A DNA stretch of 64,000 nucleotides from Ricinus communis (GCF_019578655.1 NC_063258.1:1054001-1118000); one strand, 5' to 3'. Counted from the stretch's first letter, positions 39,970 to 52,319 are shown. The notes: generated by a model not told the origin, from the sequence alone. Translations and numbers: made by a program.

Positions 39970-40453
39970 GTGGTTCTATCATTTGACAATTTTGAGAGTA
40001 TAATTTTTTCTTTTCAAATAAAAAGAGAAATATGGGTAAAAATTGTGATAAAAAAGTATTTCACTATTAAAAAGTATCAATTGGTAAGAATTTAGCCATT
40101 TTCATTATAATCGGTCATCATTATCGTATTTTTCATGTCTAATAATAATCAAACATGGGTTCAGAGCTTAACAACTCAAAACATTATTTTTTGATCGTTA
40201 ATCGATCTCATCGGACCAATAATTTCTTAAACTATGATTTAATGATCAATTAAATGAATGAGGAGTTGTTAAGCTCCAAACTATCAAACACGAGCAACAT
40301 AATAATGATGGCCAATCGAAATAAAAGTGATTGAATCCTTGCAAACCGAGACTTTTCAAACGGTGATATACATTACTTTGTTATGATTTATCCACATACC
40401 TTTATTTATATAAAAAAATTCACATACTAAAAGTTGTAAAATGGTGAAACCAT
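39970..40453. mobile_element. Long-inverted-repeat MITE, family F1 copy 2
   Basis: Ends TGGTTCTATCATTTGACAA (left) and the complement of GTAAAATGGTGAAACCA (right) pair. The inner arms pair through GAGCTTAACAACTC (about 40,162) and GAGTTGTTAAGCTC (about 40,264). The same ends, the TCAAATCGATCTCATC-like core (here AATCGATCTCATCGGACC) and the same length occur at 23,956-24,445. No coding content. Confidence 0.68.
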
Positions 40454-41213
40454 AGAAAAATTATACTTGTCGTAATAATGAAATATTATTTTATTTATTT
40501 AATAATTTATAATTAATTTAATTTAATATTATTTTATTTATTTAATCATTTATAATTGATTTAATTTGATTTCTATCTAAATAAAACTTTCTTATAAGGA
40601 ATGCTTTCCAATAATGGAGGAATCATGTTTCATTTTCAGGGCAATTTTTGACTAACTAAAGACCAACAATAAGAATCACTAATTCTTATTTTTATTCATA
40701 TTCTATTTTTTCCCAACCAAACAACATGTTATTTAAATTCAATTAAATTCATAAATAATTAATAAATATGCTAGATTTGATTAGATAATTATAAATCAAG
40801 TAGAAGATAGTCAATAATGTGTTTATTTATTAAAACTATGTCAAATTTTTAGAAATTTTTTTAATAAAAATAAAAAATAGAATTTTATGTTTATTTATGC
40901 TATTACTTTTAAAATAAAAATTGAAATTAATTTTTTTATGTTTTTTAAATTATAACTAAATTTTTGAAAATTTTTATTTTATTTTCTATTTTTTCTTTAT
41001 AAAAGAGTCACTTACTTTTAAATGTAACAATTAAGTTTTCACTTTATTTATTTCAAATTTACCTTTTAAATTTAAAATTTATCCAAATTAAAAATAAAAG
41101 TCTACTTTTTAACATAATAGGGAGTAAACATATTTTACTTGCAATCTTACAAATATATTTTTTTATTTTTCTTCGAAATTAGAAAATAAAATAGAATAAA
41201 TTATAAAATTCTA

Positions 41214-41440
41214 TTTAGCTCGATTTAATTATACTCGTGATTCCAACACTAAAGTAGGGATATAATAGTCTTTCCACTAGATATAATGGGACAGCCTTTC
41301 TCGAAAAGGGAGTGGCAATAGAAAAAAAAGATCCGAAATCCCCGACCAGCCCATAGTCAAAGAAGCGAAGCGTTCGCCTACCGCAGCGCGTTCGTCCCAA
41401 TAGCCCCCCCAGACACCATTTCAATTTACGAGACTTTATT
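41214..41440. other. GC-rich patch, possibly organelle-derived
   Basis: Within AT-rich DNA, about 41,270-41,435 is abruptly GC-richer, with AAGAAGCGAAGCGTTCGCC and ACCGCAGCGCGTTCGTCCC. The style (GCGAAGCG motifs, clean GC-balanced sequence) recalls plant mitochondrial intergenic DNA. An 84-codon - strand frame crosses it but has no known domain. I read it as a probable small organelle-to-nucleus insert, from composition only. No organelle gene is recognised. Confidence 0.4.
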
Positions 41441-41937
41441 ATATATTTCATTTTCTTTTTAACAAACATTTATATTATTAATTATTATTATTATTATTCT
41501 TAGTTTTTCTACATTAATTTTTAATTACTATTAAAGTTTTCTTTTCCCTTACGCATTATTTCAGGATCCCCATGCATAATATCTTATTAATTCTTTATGG
41601 GTTTTGCAATAGCAACAACATGCATGGCCCTTTTATATAATAATTATATATTATTATTACTATTATTAGTTGTTTTGAAGAGTCTCTTTTGCATTCAGAA
41701 GCAAGCAAACATCCTCCTCTCTTTCACATCCAAACATGTAATAAAACACCTACTAGCATCTCATTGCTAGCTGTATATTTCACTCTTTTTATTTATTGGT
41801 TTATATAATACTATTATAGCATCACTCATGATAACTAGTGTTTCTATTTTGAACTAGACCACCGTATCAAACCTGTCTGGTTGCAAACTACATTGCTCCG
41901 TAATTAAATAATGGCAAAAGTTTTTCTTAAAAAAAAA

Positions 41938-42153
41938 GTCTGTTTGGTTTCAGCTGATCAATGCAGCTAGTAGCTAGTGGTTGATAATTGGTACCTGATA
42001 AGAAAAAGCTCTAAAACATAGCTGATACAATCAATAGTTTATTGAGATTAAATCAGCTACTAGCAGCTGTTTCTTAAATTTTTATCAAACGCTTAATATA
42101 ATTATTCAGTAAAAAACAGTTATCGGTTGCATTAAACTTTTGAACTAAACACC
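41938..42153. mobile_element. MITE-like element, family shared with 5.3-5.8 kb (copy B)
   Basis: Starts GTCTGTTTGGTTTCAGCTG and ends TTGAACTAAACACC. The ends form short imperfect inverted repeats (TGTTTGGTT against TGTTTAGTT). Flanks both contain CTTAAAAAA, a possible 8-9 bp target duplication in A-rich DNA. The right 70 bases match the right end of copy A, including the TTCAGTAAAAAACAGTTATC motif. Confidence 0.6.
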
Positions 42154-45100
42154 TTAAAAAAGAAACACTATATAATTTTTTGATTTAAACTCAACTTTAT
42201 ATGCAGCTTTTATATAATTATCTTACATTTATATAATTGGGCAAAGTATATAATACTGTTAACAATTGCTAACATGGTGTTAATGTTATTAAAGTAATAT
42301 AGCCATAATTGAAATAGCAGTAACACATCAACTGCCTTAGCTCTTTTTAATCCTGTTATATAAAAATATAATAAATTATTATTAATACAATTACATATCT
42401 TAAATTATCAAAAATAAAATCACATAAAAGAATTGTCAAAATTAAAAATCCATAGAGCGCTTATTTTTCCATAAATAATTACTTATACAAATACTTATAA
42501 TTAGATACATGCACTATTTAAAAAAAATATTAGTTAAATAGAGAAATTAAAATCGGCATTTTTATTTCGAGAAACAGGAAAGTAAACTATTTTCTTAAAA
42601 CTAATATGACATAATTTTTAGGAAGTCATCATATTTATTGATATAAAAAAAAGAAATGATTTATTAAATATAATTTTTAACTTTGAAGTCATTAAGTATA
42701 CAAAAAGTCTATAGTTAATTATTCATATTTGAATAATAATCATTTTTATTAAGTAAGATCATAATTAAAGGGAAGCCATTTTTTAATAGCGGGAATAGAA
42801 TTGAGTTTAAATTAAATTAAATATAAAAGAATTGAAAGATAAAAAATTAAATACAGGGAGACAATGTAAAAACTGATTTCATTTATTATTTATATTTTAT
42901 GATATAATTTATCATTTTTATTCAAATTATAAAATTATAATATATCTATAATATGATATATTCTATTTAAATTAAGTTTCTAATTTATCATTTTTATTCT
43001 TTCTGGTTCAGTTTTCAAATATATATTAGATTAGATTGGTAAGATTAGATGGATTGCAAAAGAGGAAAACTTAAGTTTTTTTTAATGTAAATTGGCATTA
43101 GCTAATGGAATGAATATTATGCCATTTTAGGAAAAGAATATTATTAATTGTTGAATGATCCTATTAGTATGATTAGAAAAGGGATTAATGTTAGTTAATT
43201 GAATTATTGATGAGAAAATCACATAAAGAAATAATATAGATTGTGATGGCTGAACCTACATTAGGACAGGTCATGACTCTCTAAGTTCTCATGACTTTCC
43301 TTGAAAGGAAAAGGCTTTTGACAAATATGTTTATGAATTACAAAAGAATCTCAAATTCCATTTTCTAATAAATACATTTCTAACTTTTCGTGTCTATTAT
43401 GAATAAACTCGAAAAATGAATTTATAATGTGAAATTATAATTGCAAAGATAAATATATAAATTGATGTTTTTCGCATTTTCTTGTAAAATTAGAGTGAAT
43501 GATTTATGCGGTTTAATATTACTATTTGTTTGAACTGAATGACAGAAAATTTTCGTATCCAATTATATAAATATTTAAATTCTTTAACTTCAGATAATAG
43601 TTCATTTAACGTGAATAATACCAACTTATTGTTTTACTTAAATAAATTTATTAACTTGTAGCATGAACCAATTATTCCCAAGCGAAGAGAGTTATTTCAA
43701 TGGATGAGGAGCAAAAAATTGAGAGTGAATAAAGAATGACAATTGTGCTTAATTAAAACGAATATCTCAAGTACTCAACAGTTTTTATTTGAGAATTTCA
43801 TTAGAAGATTTTAAAATTCTGAAACGTTATTAATGAATTTTATTTAGTATTCATAAAAAACTAACACTTTATTTAAATATCATATCATCATATATTCATA
43901 GATGTGCGAATTTAATTTGCGAAACTAGCTAACTAAAATTGAGCCTTAACAGCTTTGCATCAGTATATAAATTGATCGATTTATAATACGATTTAAAATG
44001 AATTGTTTAGAAGAAAAAATCTTAGTTATCGCTTTTTTTTATTCTTTATTAAATTTTATTTTTTTGGCCAACCGCTGATTACTTTTAGGCTGACAGTGTT
44101 CCTTTTTTTGTTATTATTTAATTTTATAAATAATTATTAATATTTTTCTTGAGAAGTATTATGGTCTTTTATTATGGGATTTTAAGTTTTTCTTTTATAG
44201 GAATTTTATAGTCATCCATTACGGTATTATTTAGTTCTCCCTCTATAGGGGCGGTAAAGAGAAAAAAGAGATAAACTGACATTCAAATAATCAGACTCAA
44301 TAAAAGATATTTATAAAGCCGATATGTGGCTTAGTACCACCAAATAGAGTGTTCTTTCCGCACAATTACAATCTACTGCTCCATCAACATAATTGATGAT
44401 TGTTAGAAGTAGATTTCTTTACATGTATTTCTTGATTTTTGATATTTACTTTTATTTTTTATATCAAGATGTACTTGTCAATTTTCATTAATAGAATATT
44501 CATATTTTCAAAAAAAAAAAATATGAATTATTTACAAATTTGTTTAGTTTCACGTTTTGTTTTAAATTGTGTAAATCCAGCACAATCCATTTTCAACTTG
44601 CGCACTTTATCGTAATATATTATCAAAGGTTAGACTAGTCATTCATATATAATACAAATATAAATTAAAACTTCAATTTAAATTTTAGAAATTCAATGGT
44701 TATTTTCTTTAATTCTTTTAAGACTTGTTAATTCAAATTCATATATTTATAATTGGTAAATTTTCTAATTAACAAGTCGATTGAGCTTTATATATTTACT
44801 GAAAAATAATTTTATATACTATTTAAATTTTCTATTATAATTATTTTTATCATCAGATTTTAACCTTCAATTACTAAGTCAAATTCCATAAACAAAAATT
44901 AAAGTAGCCCAACATAGTGCTATTTATTTCACTTTAGCATAACATATGAACATTATTAATAGATTAACATTTCTAAACGATTTGATCTCATGCATAATAT
45001 TTCAATTGATTTTAATAAGAATAAAAAAAATTGTTCGGATATAAATATAATAAGAAACCGCATTACATATTTTGATATATATAATGTAGCTGCATACTCA

Positions 45101-46090
45101 AGATTTGAACTTAAGACCTTAGTTAAATTAAAAGAGATTTTTATCATTCTATCTATGTACTCTTGGATTGTAATCCTATTATTTTAGTAGATCAACACAA
45201 CATAAACACAATTTAATTATATGTTTTGATACTTTTATGAGAAATAAAGAAAATATATTATTATTGTTGAATAAATACGTTTGTATCCATTATCTAATAT
45301 TTATATATAAAATATTTTATATTAAAATAGCTCAACTACTAATTAAATTTTGTATTTTGAACATATGTTCAAATTTAGCATATAATTTTTATTTTTATAT
45401 TAATTTTAATTTTAACATCTGACAATATTATTAATTAAAATTTGCTAATGTAATTATAATTTTGGTGATAAAAAAAAATCAGAGAAGTACTACTATCTTA
45501 TTTCTAGACATTTAAAAAAAAAAATTTTCCTCATCATTATTATTTGAAATCTTAAATCTAAAATTTTAAAATGCTTTCCATTAGGACAAACTACAAAGAG
45601 AAAAAGAAAATAGAATAAATAAATAAGAGGTAAGATTGTTAGAACTTTTCTAAACCCTAATAAAAATGAGCAAAATATTAAAAAGAATATTTCTTGTTAA
45701 ATCATTTATTTATTTACTTAAACAATATCATTTTTTGTTATACAATGAATTAGCAATACAAATATTTATTTTTTTTCTATTATCACCAGAATCGCAATCA
45801 TATAAACAATATTCTAATTAATAATTTTATTAAAGACTGAAATTAAAATTGATATCAAAATACATTGTTAAAATTAAAAAGTTATATGCTAAATGTAAAA
45901 ACAAATAAATTAAATATGTGCGACTCTAAGGATGTGTCCTGCTTATATAATAAATTAATAAATGAATGAAATCTATTAATTTTAAATAAATAATTACATA
46001 ACAATTGTTTAATACTAAAACATAAAAAAAATATATAAGTGGCACTCATTTCTCCCTCTCCTTGTAAGTCATTTCACATGAAGAAACAAA
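42154..46090. other. AT-rich spacer, possible retroposon tail at 44.5 kb
   Basis: No gene seen. At about 44,230-44,521 the DNA is less AT-rich and ends in TTTTC followed by a run of A (44,510-44,521), as in the 3' end of a + strand LINE or other poly(A) retroposon. No coding match supports this. Short frames near 44,956-45,422 are chance AT-rich frames. Confidence 0.4.
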
Positions 46091-46187
46091 GACAGAAATA
46101 GATACCGTTAGTTTGGTTGCAAATGGAAAAGGAAAGAACACCAAGCTAACCTCACCTCTCCCCCTACCTATTTCTCTGCTCTCTCTC

Positions 46188-46204
46188 TTCATTTATATAT
46201 TTTT
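46188..46204 (+). promoter_or_regulatory. Candidate TATA box of the IAA33-like gene
   Basis: TTCATTTATATATTTTTACC lies about 190 bases before the start codon. It is followed by a C-rich leader with a (CT)n tract at about 46,250-46,279, a common feature of plant leaders. The transcription start was not determined. Confidence 0.45.
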
Positions 46205-46249
46205 ACCCAAACGCACCCAAACACCCACCTGTTCTGTCTTCTTCAGACT

Positions 46250-46279
46250 TCACCTCTCTCTCTCTCTCTCTCTCTCTCT
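46250..46279. repeat. (CT)n microsatellite in the leader of the IAA33-like gene
   Basis: About 13 units of CT lie between the candidate TATA box and the start codon at 46,383, so the tract is probably transcribed as part of the 5' UTR. Confidence 0.85.
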
Positions 46280-46382
46280 TACCACACCAGCAAACACCAA
46301 ACCCTCTTCAGTTTCCTCACTAAAACACTAACCCACAAAATTCTTCTTCTTTTTATACCTAAAATTCAAGCACCAAGCAAAC

Positions 46383-47371
46383 ATGAACACTTTTGATCCT
46401 GAACAGCAAAGACAAGATCATTCTTTAAAAAGAAGATGGCATGCAGAGATCAAAAGATCCCTTTCCAGCTCTAACATTCGCCCTAATTTTAATGTTACTC
46501 ATGCTAATACACCCACTTTCATCTCTAACTCTAAGCCCTTTCCGGCTCTTTATGACGACGATGATGATCTCGTTTCCACCGTTGTCCCTCCTGTGACCGT
46601 TGTTCTCGAAGGCCGCTCGATTTGCCAGCGGATTAGCCTCCACAAGCATGCCAGCTACCAAAGCCTTGCTATGGCTCTTAGGCAAATGTTTGTCGACGGC
46701 GGCGATGCGGGAGGCGTCACCGACTCCGACACCGATCTTGATCTAACAAATGCTGTTCCTGGCCATCTCATTGCTTATGAAGACATGGAAAATGATCTCC
46801 TTCTCGCCGGTGACCTTAACTGGAAGTACGTATTTATGTCTTTCATCACTTTGACTAGCACTACTTCTCATATCTCACGTTTGTATTGCATTTTCTTTTC
46901 TTTTTTCTACTTTATGACTTCATTTCTTTGGTTTTCTTTTTCTTCATACAAGATATATATATGTGTAGATCTTTCAATGTAAAATGATCATTAGCTTGGT
47001 TTAGAAATTGGTAAAATTGTTTTTATTTTTTCAATACTTATTAGTTTTCACTTTTTAATTACTGATTATGACTAAATTGTGAATTCAATACATCCCAAGA
47101 CGACTTCAGTGCTAAGTGAATTTTATCTTTTGCTTTTTAGTTAACTGATTTTTCAATTAAATTGTGAATTTAAAACGTTAGTATTAATTGAATTACATAA
47201 TGTAATCTTTTTCTAATGAATTAAAGAGTGTATACTTTTGTTAATAGATTTCACTCTTGTAAATAATCTGTTTCCACTCATTATGTGAACAGGGACTTTG
47301 TACGTGTGGCTAAGAGGATTAGAATATTGCCAGTTAAGGGGAATTCAAGGAAAGGAAGAGGGGGGGCATGA
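46383..47371 (+). CDS. IAA33: Non-canonical Aux/IAA protein, IAA33 type (2 exons, 173 aa)
   Basis: Nuclear Aux/IAA family protein that takes part in auxin-responsive transcription through its PB1 domain. Exons 46,383-46,825 and 47,293-47,371, with one GT-AG intron of 467 nt that splits the AAG Lys codon before Asp 149. The PB1 domain (classical domains III and IV) spans about residues 71-163: VTVVLEGRSICQRISLHKHA, MALRQMF, then VPGHLIAYEDMENDLLLAGD (acidic OPCA-like motif) and DFVRVAKRIRILPVK. There is no LxLxL EAR motif and no GWPPV degron, the two motifs that normally recruit TOPLESS and allow TIR1/AFB-dependent destruction. This absence, the short length and the basic tail (RKGRGG) match Arabidopsis IAA33. 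A strongly acidic stretch, DDDDDL, lies at 58-63. The start is the first ATG after the CT-rich leader. The gene looks intact. An alternative reading is another PB1 protein, but the domain IV signature favours Aux/IAA. Confidence 0.92.
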
Positions 47372-48216
47372 GATTGCTAGCTATAGTGTTGTTGGCTGTT
47401 TGCTGTGGAAGAACGATCTTTGTATTAAAAGAAGTCAAAAGAAAAATTTAATTACATAAATATTATTCTATGGTTAATTTCAAACAAGTTTTGTTTTGGT
47501 GTGAACAGTTTCCTATGTATCTAGCAAGCCCTTTGATAGGATCGATATATATTTGTGTAAATTTATGTTCCTTTGTTTTAGCATATTGGGTCCAATCTTC
47601 AAGCGCCAGTCATGTATTGGAACTAATTCCTTAAATGAGGAAATAATTCCTTAAAATTAAAATCTATATATATATATTAATTTTTGAAATTTAATTTTTT
47701 TGATACGCGTGTTTAATTTTTGACACATAAATTTTTTATTTTGACATGTGTATTAAAGTCAATAAATAATATTAGCATGTTTGACAATAATTTATTAATA
47801 GAGTAGTATTTATCATAAAATAAGTGAAATCACAAGATAGTTTTTTTGTACTTATCCCTAAAATTTAATTAGTGGTACTTGACAATTATGACATACACCT
47901 ATATAATTTTAATTTATATAAATAAGTAAAAAGTATATATAAATTTATTGGCAATCTATATTAGTAGAAATATATATAAAATAAATAAATTATTTAAAAT
48001 AATACTGACTGATTGTCTATAATTTAAAAAATATACTTATAATAGTAGGATATGATAATGATGCTCTAGTAAAACTTTTAATTTCTCTTTCTAATAATTA
48101 ATAATTATAAAGATATCTTATTAAAATTTCACATAATTAATAGAATTACTACTAAATATAAAAAGGTAACCATATGTAAACATAAATGATAGAAATGGAT
48201 GGTAAAATTCAAATCT

Positions 48217-48269
<53 letters not shown>

Positions 48270-48340
48270 TAAAGAAGAACACTAGTAAATGATTTGTGAT
48301 AAATCAAAATTTTAAAATTTACTATAATATTTTAGGTTTA
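47372..48340. other. 3' flank of the IAA33-like gene and AT-rich spacer with (TA)n
   Basis: The first 250 bases probably hold the 3' UTR. A (TA)n tract lies at about 48,221-48,266. No further gene is visible. Confidence 0.5.
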
Positions 48341-49480
48341 TGATAATGCTAGCCAAAATCCTTTCACGACTTAAAGCATTTTTAATTTTGACTTTGATAA
48401 TTAAATTGAGTGTTTCTTACCTTGGTTTTTGAGTGCCTTCTATAAAGAAATCATGCATATTTTAAAAAGGCTAAAGTTCAAATCTGACTCTTAAATCGTG
48501 ACTGCTATGAGCTTGTTGCGATCATGACTTTCATATTCAAATGACTATTGAAGCTGAAGAGGAGATCGCAACCGCGACAAGAAGTAGCGCCTGTGGAAAA
48601 GTGCAAAATAGAGACAATAGGTATCACGTCCAATGTCACGATCGTGACTAAGCCTGCTACCTCAAAAGCTTTACCTCTAGTAGATCACGACCGCACTAAT
48701 GACCTCATGACTGCAACATTCATATTCATTAGAAAAATCGCCAATGGTTATTTCTGATATGGAGAATCATGGAGTGCCACGTGAATTATAGTCGTGGCTA
48801 CTTTAAAAATCACAATCGCGACTAAGGAGTCTTGACTGAGAAAAGCCAATTGCCACCATGATTAAGGTTTAGCGACCACGACTGTGCTTAAATAGTGCAT
48901 TTAATACACTATTTAGAGCTAGAAGTAATAAAAGGCTTATGAATCATAGTATAATATCTCTTTGACTTTAAGAGGGTATAAATACCCCATCTAGAAAATA
49001 TTTATGGTTGATCAATATCCTCTAATTATTCCATATTCATTGCTTACTTACTTCACACCTTTCTAGTTAAATCCTGTAAAGGTTGTTGTAAGAGCTTGTA
49101 TGCTTTTGTGAGGGTTTGAGTGTTAGCCTAAACATCTGGGATTAGGTTTAAGAGTTAGCTTAGAAAAAATAATTCTTGTAAAGGTTGTGTGTGAGCCATC
49201 AAAACACAATTGTACAAGTTTGGTGTGAGCCGTAAACACTTAAGAGTGAGCTTGGAAAAACTCTATATAATTATGTAAGCGTATAGTGGAAGACCCAATT
49301 AGAAATTAGAAAGGGGATATAAGGTTGGTTAATACCTGAACCATTATAAATTATGTGTTATGCATCTTTCTCTACTTTTCTACTTCTTCCATTCTAATAA
49401 TCAAAATATTAATTGGTAACTATTTTTATATTCACCAATTCAATCCACACTATTTCTTGGTTCATAAGGGTAAACAACAA
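48340..49480 (+). mobile_element. Solo-LTR-like sequence with TATA box and CG palindromes
   Basis: GGGTATAAATACCCC (about 48,972) is a strong, perfectly palindromic TATA-type box. Downstream is a G/T-rich stretch with diverged repeats of TTGTAAAGGTTG and GTGTGAGCC (49,075-49,270), as in the transcribed part of plant LTRs. Upstream (48,540-48,890) are repeated motifs around TCACGATCGTGAC, GATCACGACCGC and CACAATCGCGACTAAGG. No gag, pol or second LTR is present, so a solo LTR or fragment is the best reading. Borders are not defined. Confidence 0.5.
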
Positions 49481-50357
49481 TAACGCCAAGGTTATCTATA
49501 CTTTAGGGTTTCTTTTTTCTTCTTCTCTTTTTCTTAACTGATTTATGATTTTTAGTTTTCTTTACTTTAAACATGCATATCATAGGTGTAGGCGGCAGTT
49601 TCGAGTGTACACTTAAGTGTCCTTAGCGACTACGACACTACAAGACTTTTCAACCTAATTGAAAAGAAGCTAACTAGTCATAGAGACTACCATGGAGAAA
49701 GGGAGTCACCATCTAGGTAAGTCACCAGGACATTTTACTTCCTACGTGGCATAACTAGATTCTATAATGAAGCATCACCACATCTATAGATGAATTCAAA
49801 AACCAACTTTCTTATTTGTGTATTTCCTACCTTTAATTTTATTATTTAATAGTGTATTCTCTATAAATGCAACATTATTTTCTCTATACATAAACTATAC
49901 TACATGTTAGGTCCATCTAATTCTAGCTCATTTTATTATCCTGGCTCAATTAGGTCCATCTAATTCTAGCTCATTTTATTAGTCTCGCTCAATTCCTACT
50001 TTATTGATTAACTTAGTTAGCTACTCAATTATATACAAAGGCTTATTCAGTCTAGCCTAGTTTTATTTATTAAGTCCAAGTTTACTGGCCTTCAATTCTA
50101 AATAGACTACATTTTGCATCCCAAAAATCTATTTTAATTTTCTAAATCTAAATGAATCAATTTATTAATTAAGCATTGTAAAATTTATCTAAGTCTAATT
50201 ATATTTTATGATCAAGCCTAATTTACTATCTTATTAATCTAATGGACTACAAGTTTCATGCCAAAATCTAATTTTGGAAGCCCTAAATTTATATGAGTTA
50301 TTTTTAGTTAACAATCAAGCAAGCAAGTATTTGTCCACTATTCATAGATTACAGATA

Positions 50358-51948
50358 CAACTGTAATTGAACCAACCCAAGCCGAACATCAACAACTTGA
50401 AGCTTAGTTTATTTAATTTTGGCATATGCTTAAGCTTGGATTGAGTTCGATTCGAGCTTTTATACTGGAGCTCGAGTTTGACTCATTTAAAAATAATTAG
50501 GCTCATGAATGAGCTCGGTTCAAATTTGATTCATTAACTAGTTGCATAAAGAGACAAGCTCGAGTTTGAGCTCGTTAAGCACAACTTGAGCTCGAGCTCA
50601 GGCTTATTAAGCATTTTTTTAATGATGAAAGTATCAAATTTAGCAAAAAGATAAAAATAAATAAATTTACAATAAAAATAATCAGCATCAATATTTAAAA
50701 ATAGCAAAACATGCAAAAAATGCCAACCATTCCTAACTCCTTGGCCTGGAGTTTTCTTTTCTATTTATAAAGGAAGTGGAGGAAACACTAGAGGCTAAGA
50801 TAATCACCCCTTTAATTATCAATAATTTGAAAGAATTATTGATAATTAAAGAGATTTATCAAAATCTTTTATTGAATGATAAATATAGTTTTTAAATTAT
50901 TTAGGATAATTATTGATAAATATCTATTTAAATATTAAAAGTAATTAAAAGCTAGATCATTATCGATGAAAAGCACATTTTAGTAATTAATGATATTTAA
51001 AATAAAAAATACCAAAAACAACGTGAATATTTCAATTTGATTATCATTTATAAATATAAATATTAACTCAATCTAAAATCATATTAAATTAAGATTTTTT
51101 TTAATAGAAGACCATATGATCCAACACCGACACTCCATTCTATTAACTTTAAGATTCGAGTTGGACAAATATGAGATATCTAAATTTTGAAGAGCATGAG
51201 ATTGAAAATAAAATACTTTATGTTAAAATTAAGACATATATAAAGATTACAATAATGGCAATATTAAGGACTATATTCATTTAGACAATGTTTATTTTTT
51301 TTCTTTATACTGTAGTGTCTGGTTAGTCATGACCTATTATATACTAATTAAATTTTTAATAATAAATAATTTTTTATTAAATTAGTATAATTAGATGATG
51401 CATTTAGAATATTTTTACCGTTGTAAAAATGTAATTAAATTTTATAATATACAATAGTTTATAAGTAAAATAAAACTGTAATAATAAGTCAACTTTATTT
51501 TATCTAATTTGAAAAATACTTCTTTTATTAAATTATTTTAGAATATATATTTTTTATTATTTATTATTTTTATTGCAATTCTTACTAATAGTAATAGCTT
51601 CATTTAAATATTGTAGTTATATTACTATTATTTATTTTGAACTCGAACTTGAGCTGTAAATGAGCTTGTTTACGAGCCTGCTTATCGAGCTTATAAACGA
51701 ACATGTTCACGAAATTTATAAAGGCGCTAGATTGTGAGTCTATTCACGAGCTTTATAAATGAATCGAGCTCGAACTCGAGTTCACGAGCTTGTTTGCGAG
51801 CTTGTAAATGAGCAAGCTCGCAATTAAACAAACCAAACTTTATCAAGCTCGAGCTTGGCTCATTTAAATTAACAAACGATCTTGATTGAGCTTTTTATCG
51901 ATTTAAGCTCTGAATAGCTTGCGAGACATTTGGTTCATTACAATCCGA
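50358..51948. mobile_element. 1,591-bp DNA transposon nested in the 3' LTR
   Basis: It is flanked by perfect 10-bp copies of ATTACAGATA (50,348-50,357 and 51,949-51,958). The uninterrupted sequence in the other LTR reads ATTACAAATAAAGAAAGC, which proves the insertion. The ends pair loosely (TGTAATTGAACCAA against the complement TGTAATGAACCAA). Both subterminal regions, 50,393-50,610 and 51,640-51,910, are crowded with GAGCTCGAG / AAGCTCGAGCTTG motifs. No transposase is visible. A target duplication of 8-10 bp fits hAT or Mutator-like elements. It contains a piece of the host LTR family. Confidence 0.8.
50719..51045 (-). repeat. LTR fragment carried inside the nested DNA transposon
   Basis: From GCCAACCATTCCTAACTCC to about AACGTGAATATTTCAATTTG this segment matches both LTRs (about 52,877-53,190 and 58,490-58,805) in the same orientation, including CTATTTATA.AGGAAGTGGA and TAAAAGCTAGAT. 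It lies within the borders of the 1,591-bp insert, so it did not come from the target LTR itself. By eye it is closer to the right LTR than to the left. Confidence 0.75.
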
Positions 51949-52278
51949 ATTACAGATAAAGAAAGTAGAAAAGCAAAGAAAAAATAAAATTTTATCCTAA
52001 GAATTAAGAAATAGGAAAAACTAAGAAAATGAGTAAAATAGACAGAAATTAACAAAATTTGATCATCGGGCGAAGATGCGGCGAAAACTGTCAAAATAAA
52101 GCAACTTAGGAATGAACAATTGATTGGCTGTATCATAGAGCCGATCGGCTCTACGTACAACCAATCAACTATTCATAGAACCCATAAGGTCTAGGGCTAG
52201 TTCTATGCTGATTCGAGCAGAGAAAAACTTCATAACTCCTACATAATCGATATACATGCAAGAAAATATAAAATAACG

Positions 52279-52319
<41 letters not shown>

